18,015 nt of DNA from an uncultured Eubacteriales bacterium. GTDB taxonomy: Bacteria; Bacillota; Clostridia; Peptostreptococcales; Anaerovoracaceae. Both the position numbers and the translations under genes were made by a program. The notes under the pieces were generated by a model. That model made no database searches. It worked only from the letters and a program-made list of their open reading frames with translations, and was not told the origin of the DNA. Shown here piece after piece: positions 1-5,889 of this stretch. The stretch covers positions 1 through 18,015 of the forward strand of contig UQMQ01000037.1 of NCBI GenBank assembly GCA_900542245.1. Reading direction: 5' to 3'. Position 1 is the first letter of the stretch. The number at the start of each line of letters is the position of its first letter.

Positions 1-260
1 AAAAGTAGAGAAGCTTTTTATTTACATTATTTTTTTCAAAAATTCCAACATGACAATGGTCTTTCTTTGTTTTAAAATTTGATTATATTTTAGAGCCTGA
101 AAGGGAAGAGCAATGAACTTTTGATGAATGCTTTTGAAACATCAAAATGCTTTTCCACTTTATCTCGTAATAGTGCAACAGTAGGTGCAACACCTAAAGG
201 CACAAAAAGGCACCTTTTTTGCCTTAAAATTTGAAAGTATTTACAAAAATAAGACAAGCA
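1..260. other. AT-rich non-coding spacer with small hairpins
   Basis: I see no gene here. The stretch holds several small inverted repeats. The arms TTTTGATG (119-126) and CATCAAAA (140-147) form an 8-bp stem, AGGTG/CACCT (183-195) forms a 5-bp stem, and AAGGCA/TGCCTT (197-225) encloses an inner AAAAAGG/CCTTTTT. The 9-mer AATGCTTTT occurs twice (127-135 and 146-154). These could be weak terminators or decayed repeats; none has a convincing U-tail. Confidence 0.5.
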
Positions 261-294
261 AAAACCCTTGGAACTGTGCAATTCCAAGGGTTTT
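261..294 (-). terminator. intrinsic terminator of tRNA-Pro
   Basis: A perfect 13-bp inverted repeat (arms 261-273 and 282-294, AAAACCCTTGGAA type) with an 8-nt loop starts a few bases past the tRNA 3' end. On the minus strand the stem ends in a run of five T. The position right after a tRNA with its own promoter supports a terminator that ends a single-tRNA transcript. Confidence 0.85.
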
Positions 295-298
295 ATTC

Positions 299-375
299 TG
301 GTCGGGATGACTGGATTCGAACCAGCGGCCTTTGCGTCCCGAACGCAACGCTCTACCAAGCTGAGCCACATCCCG
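299..375 (-). tRNA. tRNA-Pro (anticodon CGG)
   Basis: The minus strand folds into a complete cloverleaf. The acceptor CGGGATG pairs with CATCCCG. The D arm is GCTC/GAGC. The anticodon stem TTGCG/CGCAA holds a loop reading TT-CGG-GA. The T arm has TTCGAAT, followed by discriminator A and an encoded CCA (299-301). Anticodon CGG reads the proline codon CCG. The CGGG acceptor start and the CGGG anticodon loop are typical of bacterial tRNA-Pro. It has its own promoter and terminator, so it is probably transcribed alone. Confidence 0.96.
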
Positions 376-416
376 GCGTCTGCAATCAAATTTGTGTTTC
401 GATTGCCGACTTGTAT

Positions 417-445
417 ATTGTAGCACTAATTGCAGACTTTTTCAA
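417..445 (-). promoter_or_regulatory. promoter of tRNA-Pro
   Basis: On the minus strand there is TTGAAA (440-445), a 17-nt spacer, and TACAAT (417-422), about 40 bases upstream of the mature tRNA 5' end. Each hexamer is one mismatch from the sigma-A consensus (TTGACA, TATAAT). Confidence 0.85.
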
Positions 446-480
446 GAACTTTATTCGGGAAAATGAAAATATTTTTGTTT

Positions 481-660
481 TAACTGCCGCAGCGCGCTGA
501 ATTGCCGCAGTACCCCTCGCCGCGCGGTGTGGCAGCAAAGTTCCCTTACCGCGGACGTTTGCCGCAGTGCCCCTTGGCATAGCCGCGCGATACTGCGGCA
601 AGCGCAAAGGCAGTACCGCGTCCCGCAGCACTTCGCACACCGATTTGCCGCGCGGCGCGG
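481..660. repeat. GC-rich non-coding island with direct and inverted repeats
   Basis: These 180 bases lie between the tRNA promoter and the end of the LysE-type gene and are far more GC-rich than the spacer before them. The 17-mer ATTGCCGCAGTACCCCT (501-517) recurs with two mismatches at 558-574. Its core TTGCCGCAGT is present inverted at 592-601, and related TGCCGC starts occur at 484 and 645. The inverted copy could form a hairpin with 559-568. Short open frames cross it but have low complexity and no convincing ribosome binding site. Its origin is unknown: a decayed gene end, an intergenic repeat element or a structured RNA are all possible. Confidence 0.5.
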
Positions 661-662
661 TG

Positions 663-1289
663 CTAAGCGCTGAAATACGGCAGGATAAGCTGCATGAAGC
701 TCCACGCGAGCTTTAGCCCGTAGAAGATGATGACACAGCCGCAGATAACATTGATGATGCGCAGGGCCTTGTCGGTGAATTTGGCGCTGAACAGGGAGAT
801 AATGGTCGAAATGCTCAGGAACCACAGGACAGAGGCGCTGGCAAAGCCGCCGACGAAGAAGAAGTCTGTGCCCGCGGGCAGGGTTGCCTTGAACGCGCCG
901 AGCATCATCGAGCCGTCGATCAGCGCCTGTGGGTTAAACCAGGTCACGACGCAGGCGGTCGTAATGACCTTGACGATCGGGATATCGACCTTGGTGCTGG
1001 TGTCCATGGTGTCATGCGCCCGCACCAGTCCGATGCCGATCCAGATAACGATCAGCGAACCGATGCCGAGAATGATCATTTCCAAGATCGGAGAAGCGCT
1101 CATAATTGCGCCGATGCCAAAGAAACACGCCAGTCCCAGCGTCACATCGAAGAAAATGACGATCAACGCGGTCGCGTAGACGCGGCTCTTGCGCTGTGTC
1201 AGCGCGGTATTGATGACAAACAGATTCTGCAGACCGATGGGCGCGACATAAGCCAGTCCCATCGTCAGACCCTGTAAATAGATTTCCAT
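663..1289 (-). CDS. LysE family amino-acid exporter
   Basis: A 208-residue integral membrane protein of the LysE/ArgO family, which exports basic or other amino acids across the cytoplasmic membrane. Seen in the sequence: the N-terminal helix ends in the family motif around PIGLQN (residues 17-22), and TWFNPQALID (116-125) matches the TWLNPNAYLD region of Corynebacterium LysE. Five or six hydrophobic segments follow in the usual order, and the length fits the family (about 200-235). The ATG at 1289 is preferred: it has an ACGGAG ribosome site about 8 bases upstream, and the frame further upstream runs back through the promoter. It is divergent from an HxlR-type regulator that may control it. 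The true substrate cannot be read from sequence; lysine or arginine is the family default. Confidence 0.9.
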   Translation of the reverse strand: MEIYLQGLTMGLAYVAPIGLQNLFVINTALTQRKSRVYATALIVIFFDVTLGLACFFGIGAIMSASPILEMIILGIGSLIVIWIGIGLVRAHDTMDTSTKVDIPIVKVITTACVVTWFNPQALIDGSMMLGAFKATLPAGTDFFFVGGFASASVLWFLSISTIISLFSAKFTDKALRIINVICGCVIIFYGLKLAWSFMQLILPYFSA

Positions 1290-1348
1290 AAATTTTGCTC
1301 CGTTCTGCAAGTTTTGTCCGGCACACGAAAAATGTTCCGAAAATAAAC

Positions 1349-1376
1349 TTGCTCTTTTTTTCTTACTTGGTATAAT
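1349..1376 (+). promoter_or_regulatory. probable promoter of the HxlR-type regulator
   Basis: TTGCTC (1349-1354), a 16-nt spacer and TATAAT (1371-1376) on the plus strand. The -35 is weaker than that of the opposing promoter. It predicts a leader of about 160 bases before the regulator start at 1546. Confidence 0.6.
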
Positions 1377-1403
1377 TATAGTAGCAAGCGAAACAAATTG
1401 CAA
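1375..1403 (-). promoter_or_regulatory. promoter of the LysE-type exporter
   Basis: On the minus strand there is TTGCAA (1398-1403), a 17-nt spacer, and a perfect TATAAT (1375-1380). Transcription would start near 1368, giving a leader of about 80 bases before the ATG. The -10 overlaps the -10 of a plus-strand promoter on a palindromic TATAATTATA. Confidence 0.8.
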
Positions 1404-1420
1404 GCACGCAAAAAAACCTG

Positions 1421-1446
1421 AGCAGGTAAGGAAAAACTGACCTGCT
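1421..1446. promoter_or_regulatory. dyad in the regulator leader (candidate operator or RNA hairpin)
   Basis: The 7-bp arms AGCAGGT (1421-1427) and ACCTGCT (1440-1446) are separated by 12 bases. The dyad lies between the divergent promoters and the regulator start. It could bind the HxlR-type dimer or fold in the leader RNA. A second small dyad, ATCGC/GCGAT (1515-1530), sits just before the ribosome site. Confidence 0.35.
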
Positions 1447-1545
1447 TGCTGCAGAATCGCAAAAAGACGATTTGATGCAGAAAGATTTTTAGAAGCAGCC
1501 CTTGAAAAGAAAATATCGCAAATAGGCGATGATGGAGGAGACGCT

Positions 1546-1929
1546 ATGTTAGAGACGCATTATGCATGTCCCTGTCTGGACAAATGCCCGCTGAATTACG
1601 CGATGTCGATCATCGGCGGGAAGTGGAAGATGCAGATCATCTGCGCGCTGAACAACCGCGGCACGCTGCGCTACAACGAGCTGCGCCGCAAAATGGACGG
1701 GATATCCAACACCGTATTGGCAAGTTCGCTGCGCGAGCTGGAGGAAGAGGGACTGGTCATCCGCAAGGAATATATGGAAGTGCCGATCCGCGTGGAGTAT
1801 TCCACGACGACGCTCTGCGACAGGCTGATGCCGATCCTCGAAAGTCTCAGCGACTGGGGTGAGGCGCTGATGCAGGCGCGCGGCCTGCCGACCGTCAGCG
1901 ATGCGGTACAAGCCGGTCAAGAGGCATGA
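1546..1929 (+). CDS. HxlR family winged-helix transcriptional regulator
   Basis: 127 residues, close to the usual 105-130 of the MarR-like HxlR family. Seen: an N-terminal Cys cluster (CPCLDKCP, residues 8-15), then the family hallmark IIGGKWKMQII (22-32), the recognition helix region around ISNTVLASSLRELEEEGL (53-70), and the C-terminal dimer helix. The start has GGAGGAG five bases upstream. HxlR proteins are dimeric DNA-binding repressors or activators, some of which sense thiol-reactive compounds through an N-terminal Cys. The divergent exporter is the natural target, which is inference from position. No terminator is visible before exonuclease III 98 bases later, so some co-transcription is possible. 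Confidence 0.92.
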   Translation: MLETHYACPCLDKCPLNYAMSIIGGKWKMQIICALNNRGTLRYNELRRKMDGISNTVLASSLRELEEEGLVIRKEYMEVPIRVEYSTTTLCDRLMPILESLSDWGEALMQARGLPTVSDAVQAGQEA

Positions 1930-2027
1930 AAGACTGCAAGGCGGCAGCGAATCGAGTGCAATAAGGAGACAGACACAAGCATGCATACCACCGCGAAAGC
2001 GGACGCGTGGCGGAAAGGATAGAAAAA

Positions 2028-2780
2028 ATGAAACTGATTTCTTGGAATGTCAATGGTCTGCGAGCGATCATGGGCAAAAACTTTATGGAGTTTTTTACGG
2101 CGGCCGACGCCGATATCTTTTGTCTGCAGGAGACCAAGCTGCAGGCAGGGCAGATCGAGATGGAGCTGCCGGGCTATCATCAGTACTGGAACTATGCCGA
2201 GAAAAAAGGTTATTCCGGCACAGCCATCTTTACCAAAGAGGAACCGTGCAGCGTACATTACGGCATCGATATCGAGGAACACGATAAGGAAGGTCGCGTG
2301 ATCACGCTGGAGTTCGCAGATTTTTATATGGTGGACGTCTATACGCCGAATTCACAGAATGAGCTGGCGCGACTGGATTACCGCATGACTTGGGAGGATG
2401 CGTTCCGGGATTATCTCTGTGAACTGCGAAAGACCAAGCCGGTCATCGTGACAGGCGATATGAACGTCGCGCACAAAGAAATCGACCTCAAGAATCCAAA
2501 GACAAATCGCAGAAATGCCGGATTCACCGACGAGGAGCGCGGCAAGATGACAGCGCTTTTGGATAGCGGCTTCATCGACACGTTCCGCTATTTTTATCCG
2601 GACATGACGGAGGTGTATTCGTGGTGGTCCTATCGCTTCAAGGCCAGAGAAAGAAACTCCGGATGGAGAATTGACTACTTCCTGGTTTCGGAGGAACTCA
2701 AGGACAGACTCGAGGACGCAAAAATCCATACAGAGGTGACCGGCTCTGATCACTGCCCGGTGGAGCTGGATTTGAAGTAA
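2028..2780 (+). CDS. exoA: exodeoxyribonuclease III (AP endonuclease)
   Basis: 250 residues, the size of Bacillus ExoA. It cuts DNA 5' of abasic sites and removes 3' blocking groups in base excision repair. Seen motifs of the exonuclease-endonuclease-phosphatase fold: SWNVNGLRA (residues 5-13), LQETKLQ with the metal-binding Glu35, GDMNVAH with Asp and Asn, the WRIDYFLVS region, and the terminal GSDHCPV carrying the catalytic His. The ATG at 2028 follows AAAGGAT and matches the usual MKLISWN start; an in-frame GTG at 2007 would add seven residues. proC follows 30 bases later in the same direction, and an AlkD-like glycosylase that generates abasic sites lies after proC, so a shared transcript is likely. 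Confidence 0.95.
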   Translation: MKLISWNVNGLRAIMGKNFMEFFTAADADIFCLQETKLQAGQIEMELPGYHQYWNYAEKKGYSGTAIFTKEEPCSVHYGIDIEEHDKEGRVITLEFADFYMVDVYTPNSQNELARLDYRMTWEDAFRDYLCELRKTKPVIVTGDMNVAHKEIDLKNPKTNRRNAGFTDEERGKMTALLDSGFIDTFRYFYPDMTEVYSWWSYRFKARERNSGWRIDYFLVSEELKDRLEDAKIHTEVTGSDHCPVELDLK

Positions 2781-2810
2781 GAATAAGTACGAAGAAAAGA
2801 GGAAACGAAG

Positions 2811-3593
2811 ATGAAAAAAATCGGTTTTATCGGTATGGGGAATATGGCACAGGCAATGGCTGTCGGTTTGCTGCGCGCGGGTAAGGTCAAGCGCGAGGAC
2901 CTATACGCCTATGCGCCGAATCAGGATAAATTGCGGGACAATGCCGCGCGCATCGGATTTACCCCCTGTGCATCGCCGGAGGAGGCAGCGGCAAACGCTG
3001 AAATCGTGATCATGGCGTGCAAGCCGTATCAGATCGAAGCTGTTTACAGGCAGCTCGGCGGTGCATTGGCAGGAAAACTTATCGTCAGCGTCGCGTTCGG
3101 ATGGAACTTTGCACGTGCAAAACCCCTCCTGCCGACGGACACGCATTATCAGTACATCGTTCCCAACACGCCGGTCTCCATTTGCAGCGGTGTATTGCTG
3201 GTGGAGGAGCAAAACAATCTGACTGGAGAGGAGGAAGCACTGCTGGAGGAGTTGCTCTGCGGTCTCGGTCTCTACATGAAGCTGCCGTTTGCACAGATGG
3301 GCGCCGCAAATGCCATGTCAGGCTGCGGTCCGGCGTTTATGGCGATGGTCATCGAGGCGCTCGGAGACGGCGGCGTGAAGCATGGATTAACGAGAACGCA
3401 GGCTTACACGCTGGCGGCCTGCGGTATGGAGGGTACCGCGAAGCTGCAGCTGGAAACCGGGCTGCATCCGGGCGTGCTCAAGGATCAGGTCTGCTCGCCG
3501 GGCGGCGTGACGATTCGCGGTGTTGCCGCGTTGGAGGAAAACGGGCTGCGCAATGCGCTGCTCAAGGCTATTGACGCGACCTTCGACATATAG
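2811..3593 (+). CDS. proC: pyrroline-5-carboxylate reductase
   Basis: 260 residues; catalyses the last step of proline synthesis, NAD(P)H-dependent reduction of 1-pyrroline-5-carboxylate in the cytoplasm. Seen: the N-terminal Rossmann glycine motif GFIGMGNMA (residues 5-13), VIMACKP at the end of the nucleotide-binding domain, and the C-terminal helical domain with SGCGPAFM and the family signature around QVCSPGGVTIRG with GVAALEENG after it. The length fits the family (260-280). It has an AGAGGA ribosome site and lies 30 bases after exoA. Putting proline synthesis between two repair genes is probably operon convenience rather than a functional link. Confidence 0.96.
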   Translation: MKKIGFIGMGNMAQAMAVGLLRAGKVKREDLYAYAPNQDKLRDNAARIGFTPCASPEEAAANAEIVIMACKPYQIEAVYRQLGGALAGKLIVSVAFGWNFARAKPLLPTDTHYQYIVPNTPVSICSGVLLVEEQNNLTGEEEALLEELLCGLGLYMKLPFAQMGAANAMSGCGPAFMAMVIEALGDGGVKHGLTRTQAYTLAACGMEGTAKLQLETGLHPGVLKDQVCSPGGVTIRGVAALEENGLRNALLKAIDATFDI

Positions 3594-3658
3594 AGGCAGT
3601 GGCAACGAAAAAAGATGTGCAAAACGGATCGTAGACAAGGATAAAGCAGGTGAGGATA

Positions 3659-4384
3659 ATGCAAGCACAGAAACAGCATCAGGCACAGGCGGTGGCCGAG
3701 ATCCGGGCAGCGCTTTTCGCCATGCAGGATGAGAACTACCGGGATTTTCATGCAAAACTGATACCGAATGTTGATAAGGAAACGATTATCGGCGTGCGCG
3801 TGCCGCGTATGCGCGCTTATGCCAAAACCGTATGGAAGCAGACGCCGGAAACGGCACGTGCGTTTTTGGAGGCGCTTCCGCACAAATATTACGAAGAAAA
3901 CTGCCTGCATGGGCTGCTGATCGGTGTGCTGTCAGAGACGGCGGATGAGGCTTTGCGGCTGATAGATCGTTTCCTGCCATACATTGACAACTGGGCGACC
4001 TGCGACATGCTGCCGCCGAAGATTTTCGCAAGTGACCTTGCGCGTGTGCGGGAGACCGTGCTGCCGTGGCTGGCGAGCGAAGAGACTTACCGCGTGCGAT
4101 TCGCGATCGTGACGCTGCTGACGTTTTTCCTGGAGGAGGAAACCTTTGCGCAGACGGACCTTGCGCGGCTGGCGGCGATCCACAGCGAGGAATACTATGT
4201 CAACATGGCGATCGCATGGTATTACAGCTTCGCGCTGATCAAGCAGTATGAGCGGACGATCGGGCTGTTTGAAGCGCGGACGCTGACACCTTGGGTGCAG
4301 AACAAGTCAATCCAAAAGGCCATCGAGAGCTATCGGATCGCGCCGGAGACGAAGGCGTATCTGCGTACACTGAAGATCAAGTAA
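3659..4384 (+). CDS. AlkD-like DNA alkylation repair glycosylase
   Basis: 241 residues of all-helical HEAT-like repeats matching the DNA alkylation repair enzyme family (AlkC/AlkD). Members excise positively charged N3- or N7-alkylpurines. Seen: IIGVRVPRMRAYAK near the N-terminus, DNWATCDMLPPK with the conserved Trp and Asp of the active-site region, VRFAIVTLLTFFL, YYVNMAIAWYYSFALIKQYE, and the closing NKSIQKAIESYR motif. The ATG at 3659 with AGGTGAGG just upstream is chosen; a GTG at 3650 is in frame but overlaps that site. The gap to proC is 65 bases and to the thioesterase 18 bases. The substrate range of this clostridial-type variant is not known from sequence. Confidence 0.88.
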   Translation: MQAQKQHQAQAVAEIRAALFAMQDENYRDFHAKLIPNVDKETIIGVRVPRMRAYAKTVWKQTPETARAFLEALPHKYYEENCLHGLLIGVLSETADEALRLIDRFLPYIDNWATCDMLPPKIFASDLARVRETVLPWLASEETYRVRFAIVTLLTFFLEEETFAQTDLARLAAIHSEEYYVNMAIAWYYSFALIKQYERTIGLFEARTLTPWVQNKSIQKAIESYRIAPETKAYLRTLKIK

Positions 4385-4402
4385 GGGAAAGGGGAAAGTG
4401 AG

Positions 4403-5194
4403 ATGGAAAAAACACAATATCGGGAAAGCTGCAGGCTGGATACCTACCGGGTCGATCGCAATGAGATCGGCAAACCGTCCGGGCTCTGGCAGCTGATGCA
4501 GGAGGCGGCGTCGAATCAGATGGAGGCGCAGAAACCGTCCTATACGGATCTGGTGGACGCGGGGCAGGCGCTGATGCTGGCACGCGTGGATCTGGCAATC
4601 CCGGGACAGACGCGGCTCAATGACTGTATGATTTCCAGCTCCTGGCCCTGCCCGAGCACGCGGGCGACATTCTTGCGCAATTACGTGCTGATGCGCGGGT
4701 CGGAGACGGTTGCGTTTGCGGCGACGCAGTGGACCCTGGTGGATCTCGCGAGCCGTAAGATTCTCAAGGTTGATGCGGTGGATTTTGGAAACTACTGGAT
4801 GGGCGATTATCAGGAGCTGATCCACGAAAAATTCCGCATCGACAAGGAGACACTGACCGCCATGCAGATGGTCGGGCAAAAAGAAGTCCGCTACAGTGAT
4901 CTGGACTATAACGGACATATGAACAATACGTACTATTTAGATGTGCTCTGCGACTATGTGCCGGAGCTGGCGGCGGGCACGCATCGCGTCAGTTTCGTGC
5001 GCGTGCATTACAGCAAAGAGGCGCCGCTGGGTGATGTGCTGACGATCCTGCGCAGCGATGCGATCCTGCTGCGCGAGGCAGATGTGGCGCAGTACGGCGT
5101 TCCGGCAGACCGTAAATATATCTTCCGCACCATCAAGGCAGATGGGGAAATGAACATTCAGGGCGAACTGGTGCTTTGCTCACTCCATCAGTGA
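4403..5194 (+). CDS. acyl-ACP thioesterase
   Basis: 263 residues forming two tandem hot-dog domains. It hydrolyses acyl-acyl carrier protein to release free fatty acid. Seen: the first hot-dog helix around PSGLWQLMQEAA (residues 25-36), and in the second domain the catalytic signature DLDYNGHMNNTYYLD (166-180) with Asp168, Asn170 and His172. A likely third catalytic acid is Glu206 in VHYSKEAPLGD. Length and motifs match the bacterial FatA/FatB-like family. A GGGGAAAG ribosome site precedes the ATG, 18 bases after the glycosylase gene. The last 15 bases overlap the end of the convergent pyrR. Chain-length preference cannot be read here. Confidence 0.92.
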   Translation: MEKTQYRESCRLDTYRVDRNEIGKPSGLWQLMQEAASNQMEAQKPSYTDLVDAGQALMLARVDLAIPGQTRLNDCMISSSWPCPSTRATFLRNYVLMRGSETVAFAATQWTLVDLASRKILKVDAVDFGNYWMGDYQELIHEKFRIDKETLTAMQMVGQKEVRYSDLDYNGHMNNTYYLDVLCDYVPELAAGTHRVSFVRVHYSKEAPLGDVLTILRSDAILLREADVAQYGVPADRKYIFRTIKADGEMNIQGELVLCSLHQ

Positions 5195-5713
5195 TACGCC
5201 TTCGGCGCCGTCGATCTCCATGACATTGACGGCGATCAGCTCGGATTTCGCCGTCGGCACATTCTTGCCGACGTAGTCGGCGCGGATCGGGAGCTCGCGG
5301 TGCCCGCGGTCGATCAGCACCGCGAGCTGGATGGTAGCCGCGCGACCATGCTTGGCAGCTGCGTCCATGGCCGCGCGGGTCGTCCTGCCGGTATAGAGGA
5401 CGTCATCGACGAGGATGACGTCCTTGCCGTTGATGTCAAAGGCGATATGACTCGGATGAATGACCGGATCCGGCTGGAGCTCGGTCAGATCATCGCGATA
5501 GAGCGTGATGTCCAGTTCGCCGACCGGAACGGCAATGCCTTCGATGGCGAGGATATTTTTTGCCAGACGCTGTGCGAGCGGCAGACCGCGGCGTTTCACG
5601 CCGAGCAGGACGATGTTTTGCGCGCCGTGATTATGTTCAATGATCTGATGGGAGATGCGTTTGAGGGCGCGGTTCATATCCTCCGCTGTCATGAGTTCTG
5701 CTTTTATAATCAT
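5180..5713 (-). CDS. pyrR: bifunctional pyrimidine regulatory protein / uracil phosphoribosyltransferase
   Basis: 177 residues. PyrR binds a specific hairpin in pyrimidine gene leaders when UMP or UTP is high, so promoting termination, and it has uracil phosphoribosyltransferase activity. Seen: LLGVKRRGLPLA (36-47), LDITLYRDDL (68-77), and the PRPP-binding loop DVILVDDVLYTGRT (98-111). The ATG at 5713 has GGAGG seven bases upstream. The frame is open to 5878, but that extension lacks family similarity. The nearest relevant target is the uraA leader upstream on the same strand, which carries a PyrR-type hairpin. A terminator separates uraA and pyrR, so pyrR depends on read-through or an unrecognised promoter. 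Confidence 0.96.
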   Translation of the reverse strand: MIIKAELMTAEDMNRALKRISHQIIEHNHGAQNIVLLGVKRRGLPLAQRLAKNILAIEGIAVPVGELDITLYRDDLTELQPDPVIHPSHIAFDINGKDVILVDDVLYTGRTTRAAMDAAAKHGRAATIQLAVLIDRGHRELPIRADYVGKNVPTAKSELIAVNVMEIDGAEGVSLME

Positions 5714-5755
5714 CGTGGTTCCTCCATGTTTCTCCATGATTCTGATGTAAGGCCT

Positions 5756-5775
5756 GCGCCGCATATGCGCAGCGC
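5756..5775 (-). promoter_or_regulatory. strand-specific hairpin in the pyrR leader
   Basis: On the minus strand GCGCTGCG, loop CATA, TGCGGCGC forms 8 pairs, two of them G-U. The same positions on the plus strand would contain A-C mismatches, so the fold suits only the pyrR transcript. No U-tract follows, so it is not a terminator. It lies about 40 bases before the pyrR start. Confidence 0.4.
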
Positions 5776-5791
5776 TTTTTGTTTTTGTTTG

Positions 5792-5822
5792 AAAAAGCCG
5801 CCGGGGTATCCAGCGGCTTTTT
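5792..5822 (-). terminator. intrinsic terminator between uraA and pyrR
   Basis: Ten-bp arms AAAAAGCCGC and GCGGCTTTTT (5792-5801 and 5813-5822) with an 11-nt loop. The T run makes it functional in the minus direction at the end of uraA. The symmetric A and T runs could also stop plus-strand transcription. Confidence 0.8.
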
Positions 5823-5889
5823 ACGTGATTGTATTTTTTCAAGGAAAGTCTTGTTGTAAGCCTTTTCGTAGTTTTCATATTTCCTGTTT

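Noticed and set aside
481..660. CRISPR-like array in the GC-rich island
   Set aside because: Only two near-direct copies with irregular spacing and one inverted copy; no cas genes.
1290..1403. Upstream extension of the LysE-type protein by 38 residues
   Set aside because: The extension reads back through the predicted promoter, and the ATG at 1289 has a good ribosome site.
5714..5878. In-frame 55-codon extension of PyrR
   Set aside because: It reads through an intrinsic terminator and lacks similarity to PyrR; the ATG at 5713 has GGAGG at ideal spacing.
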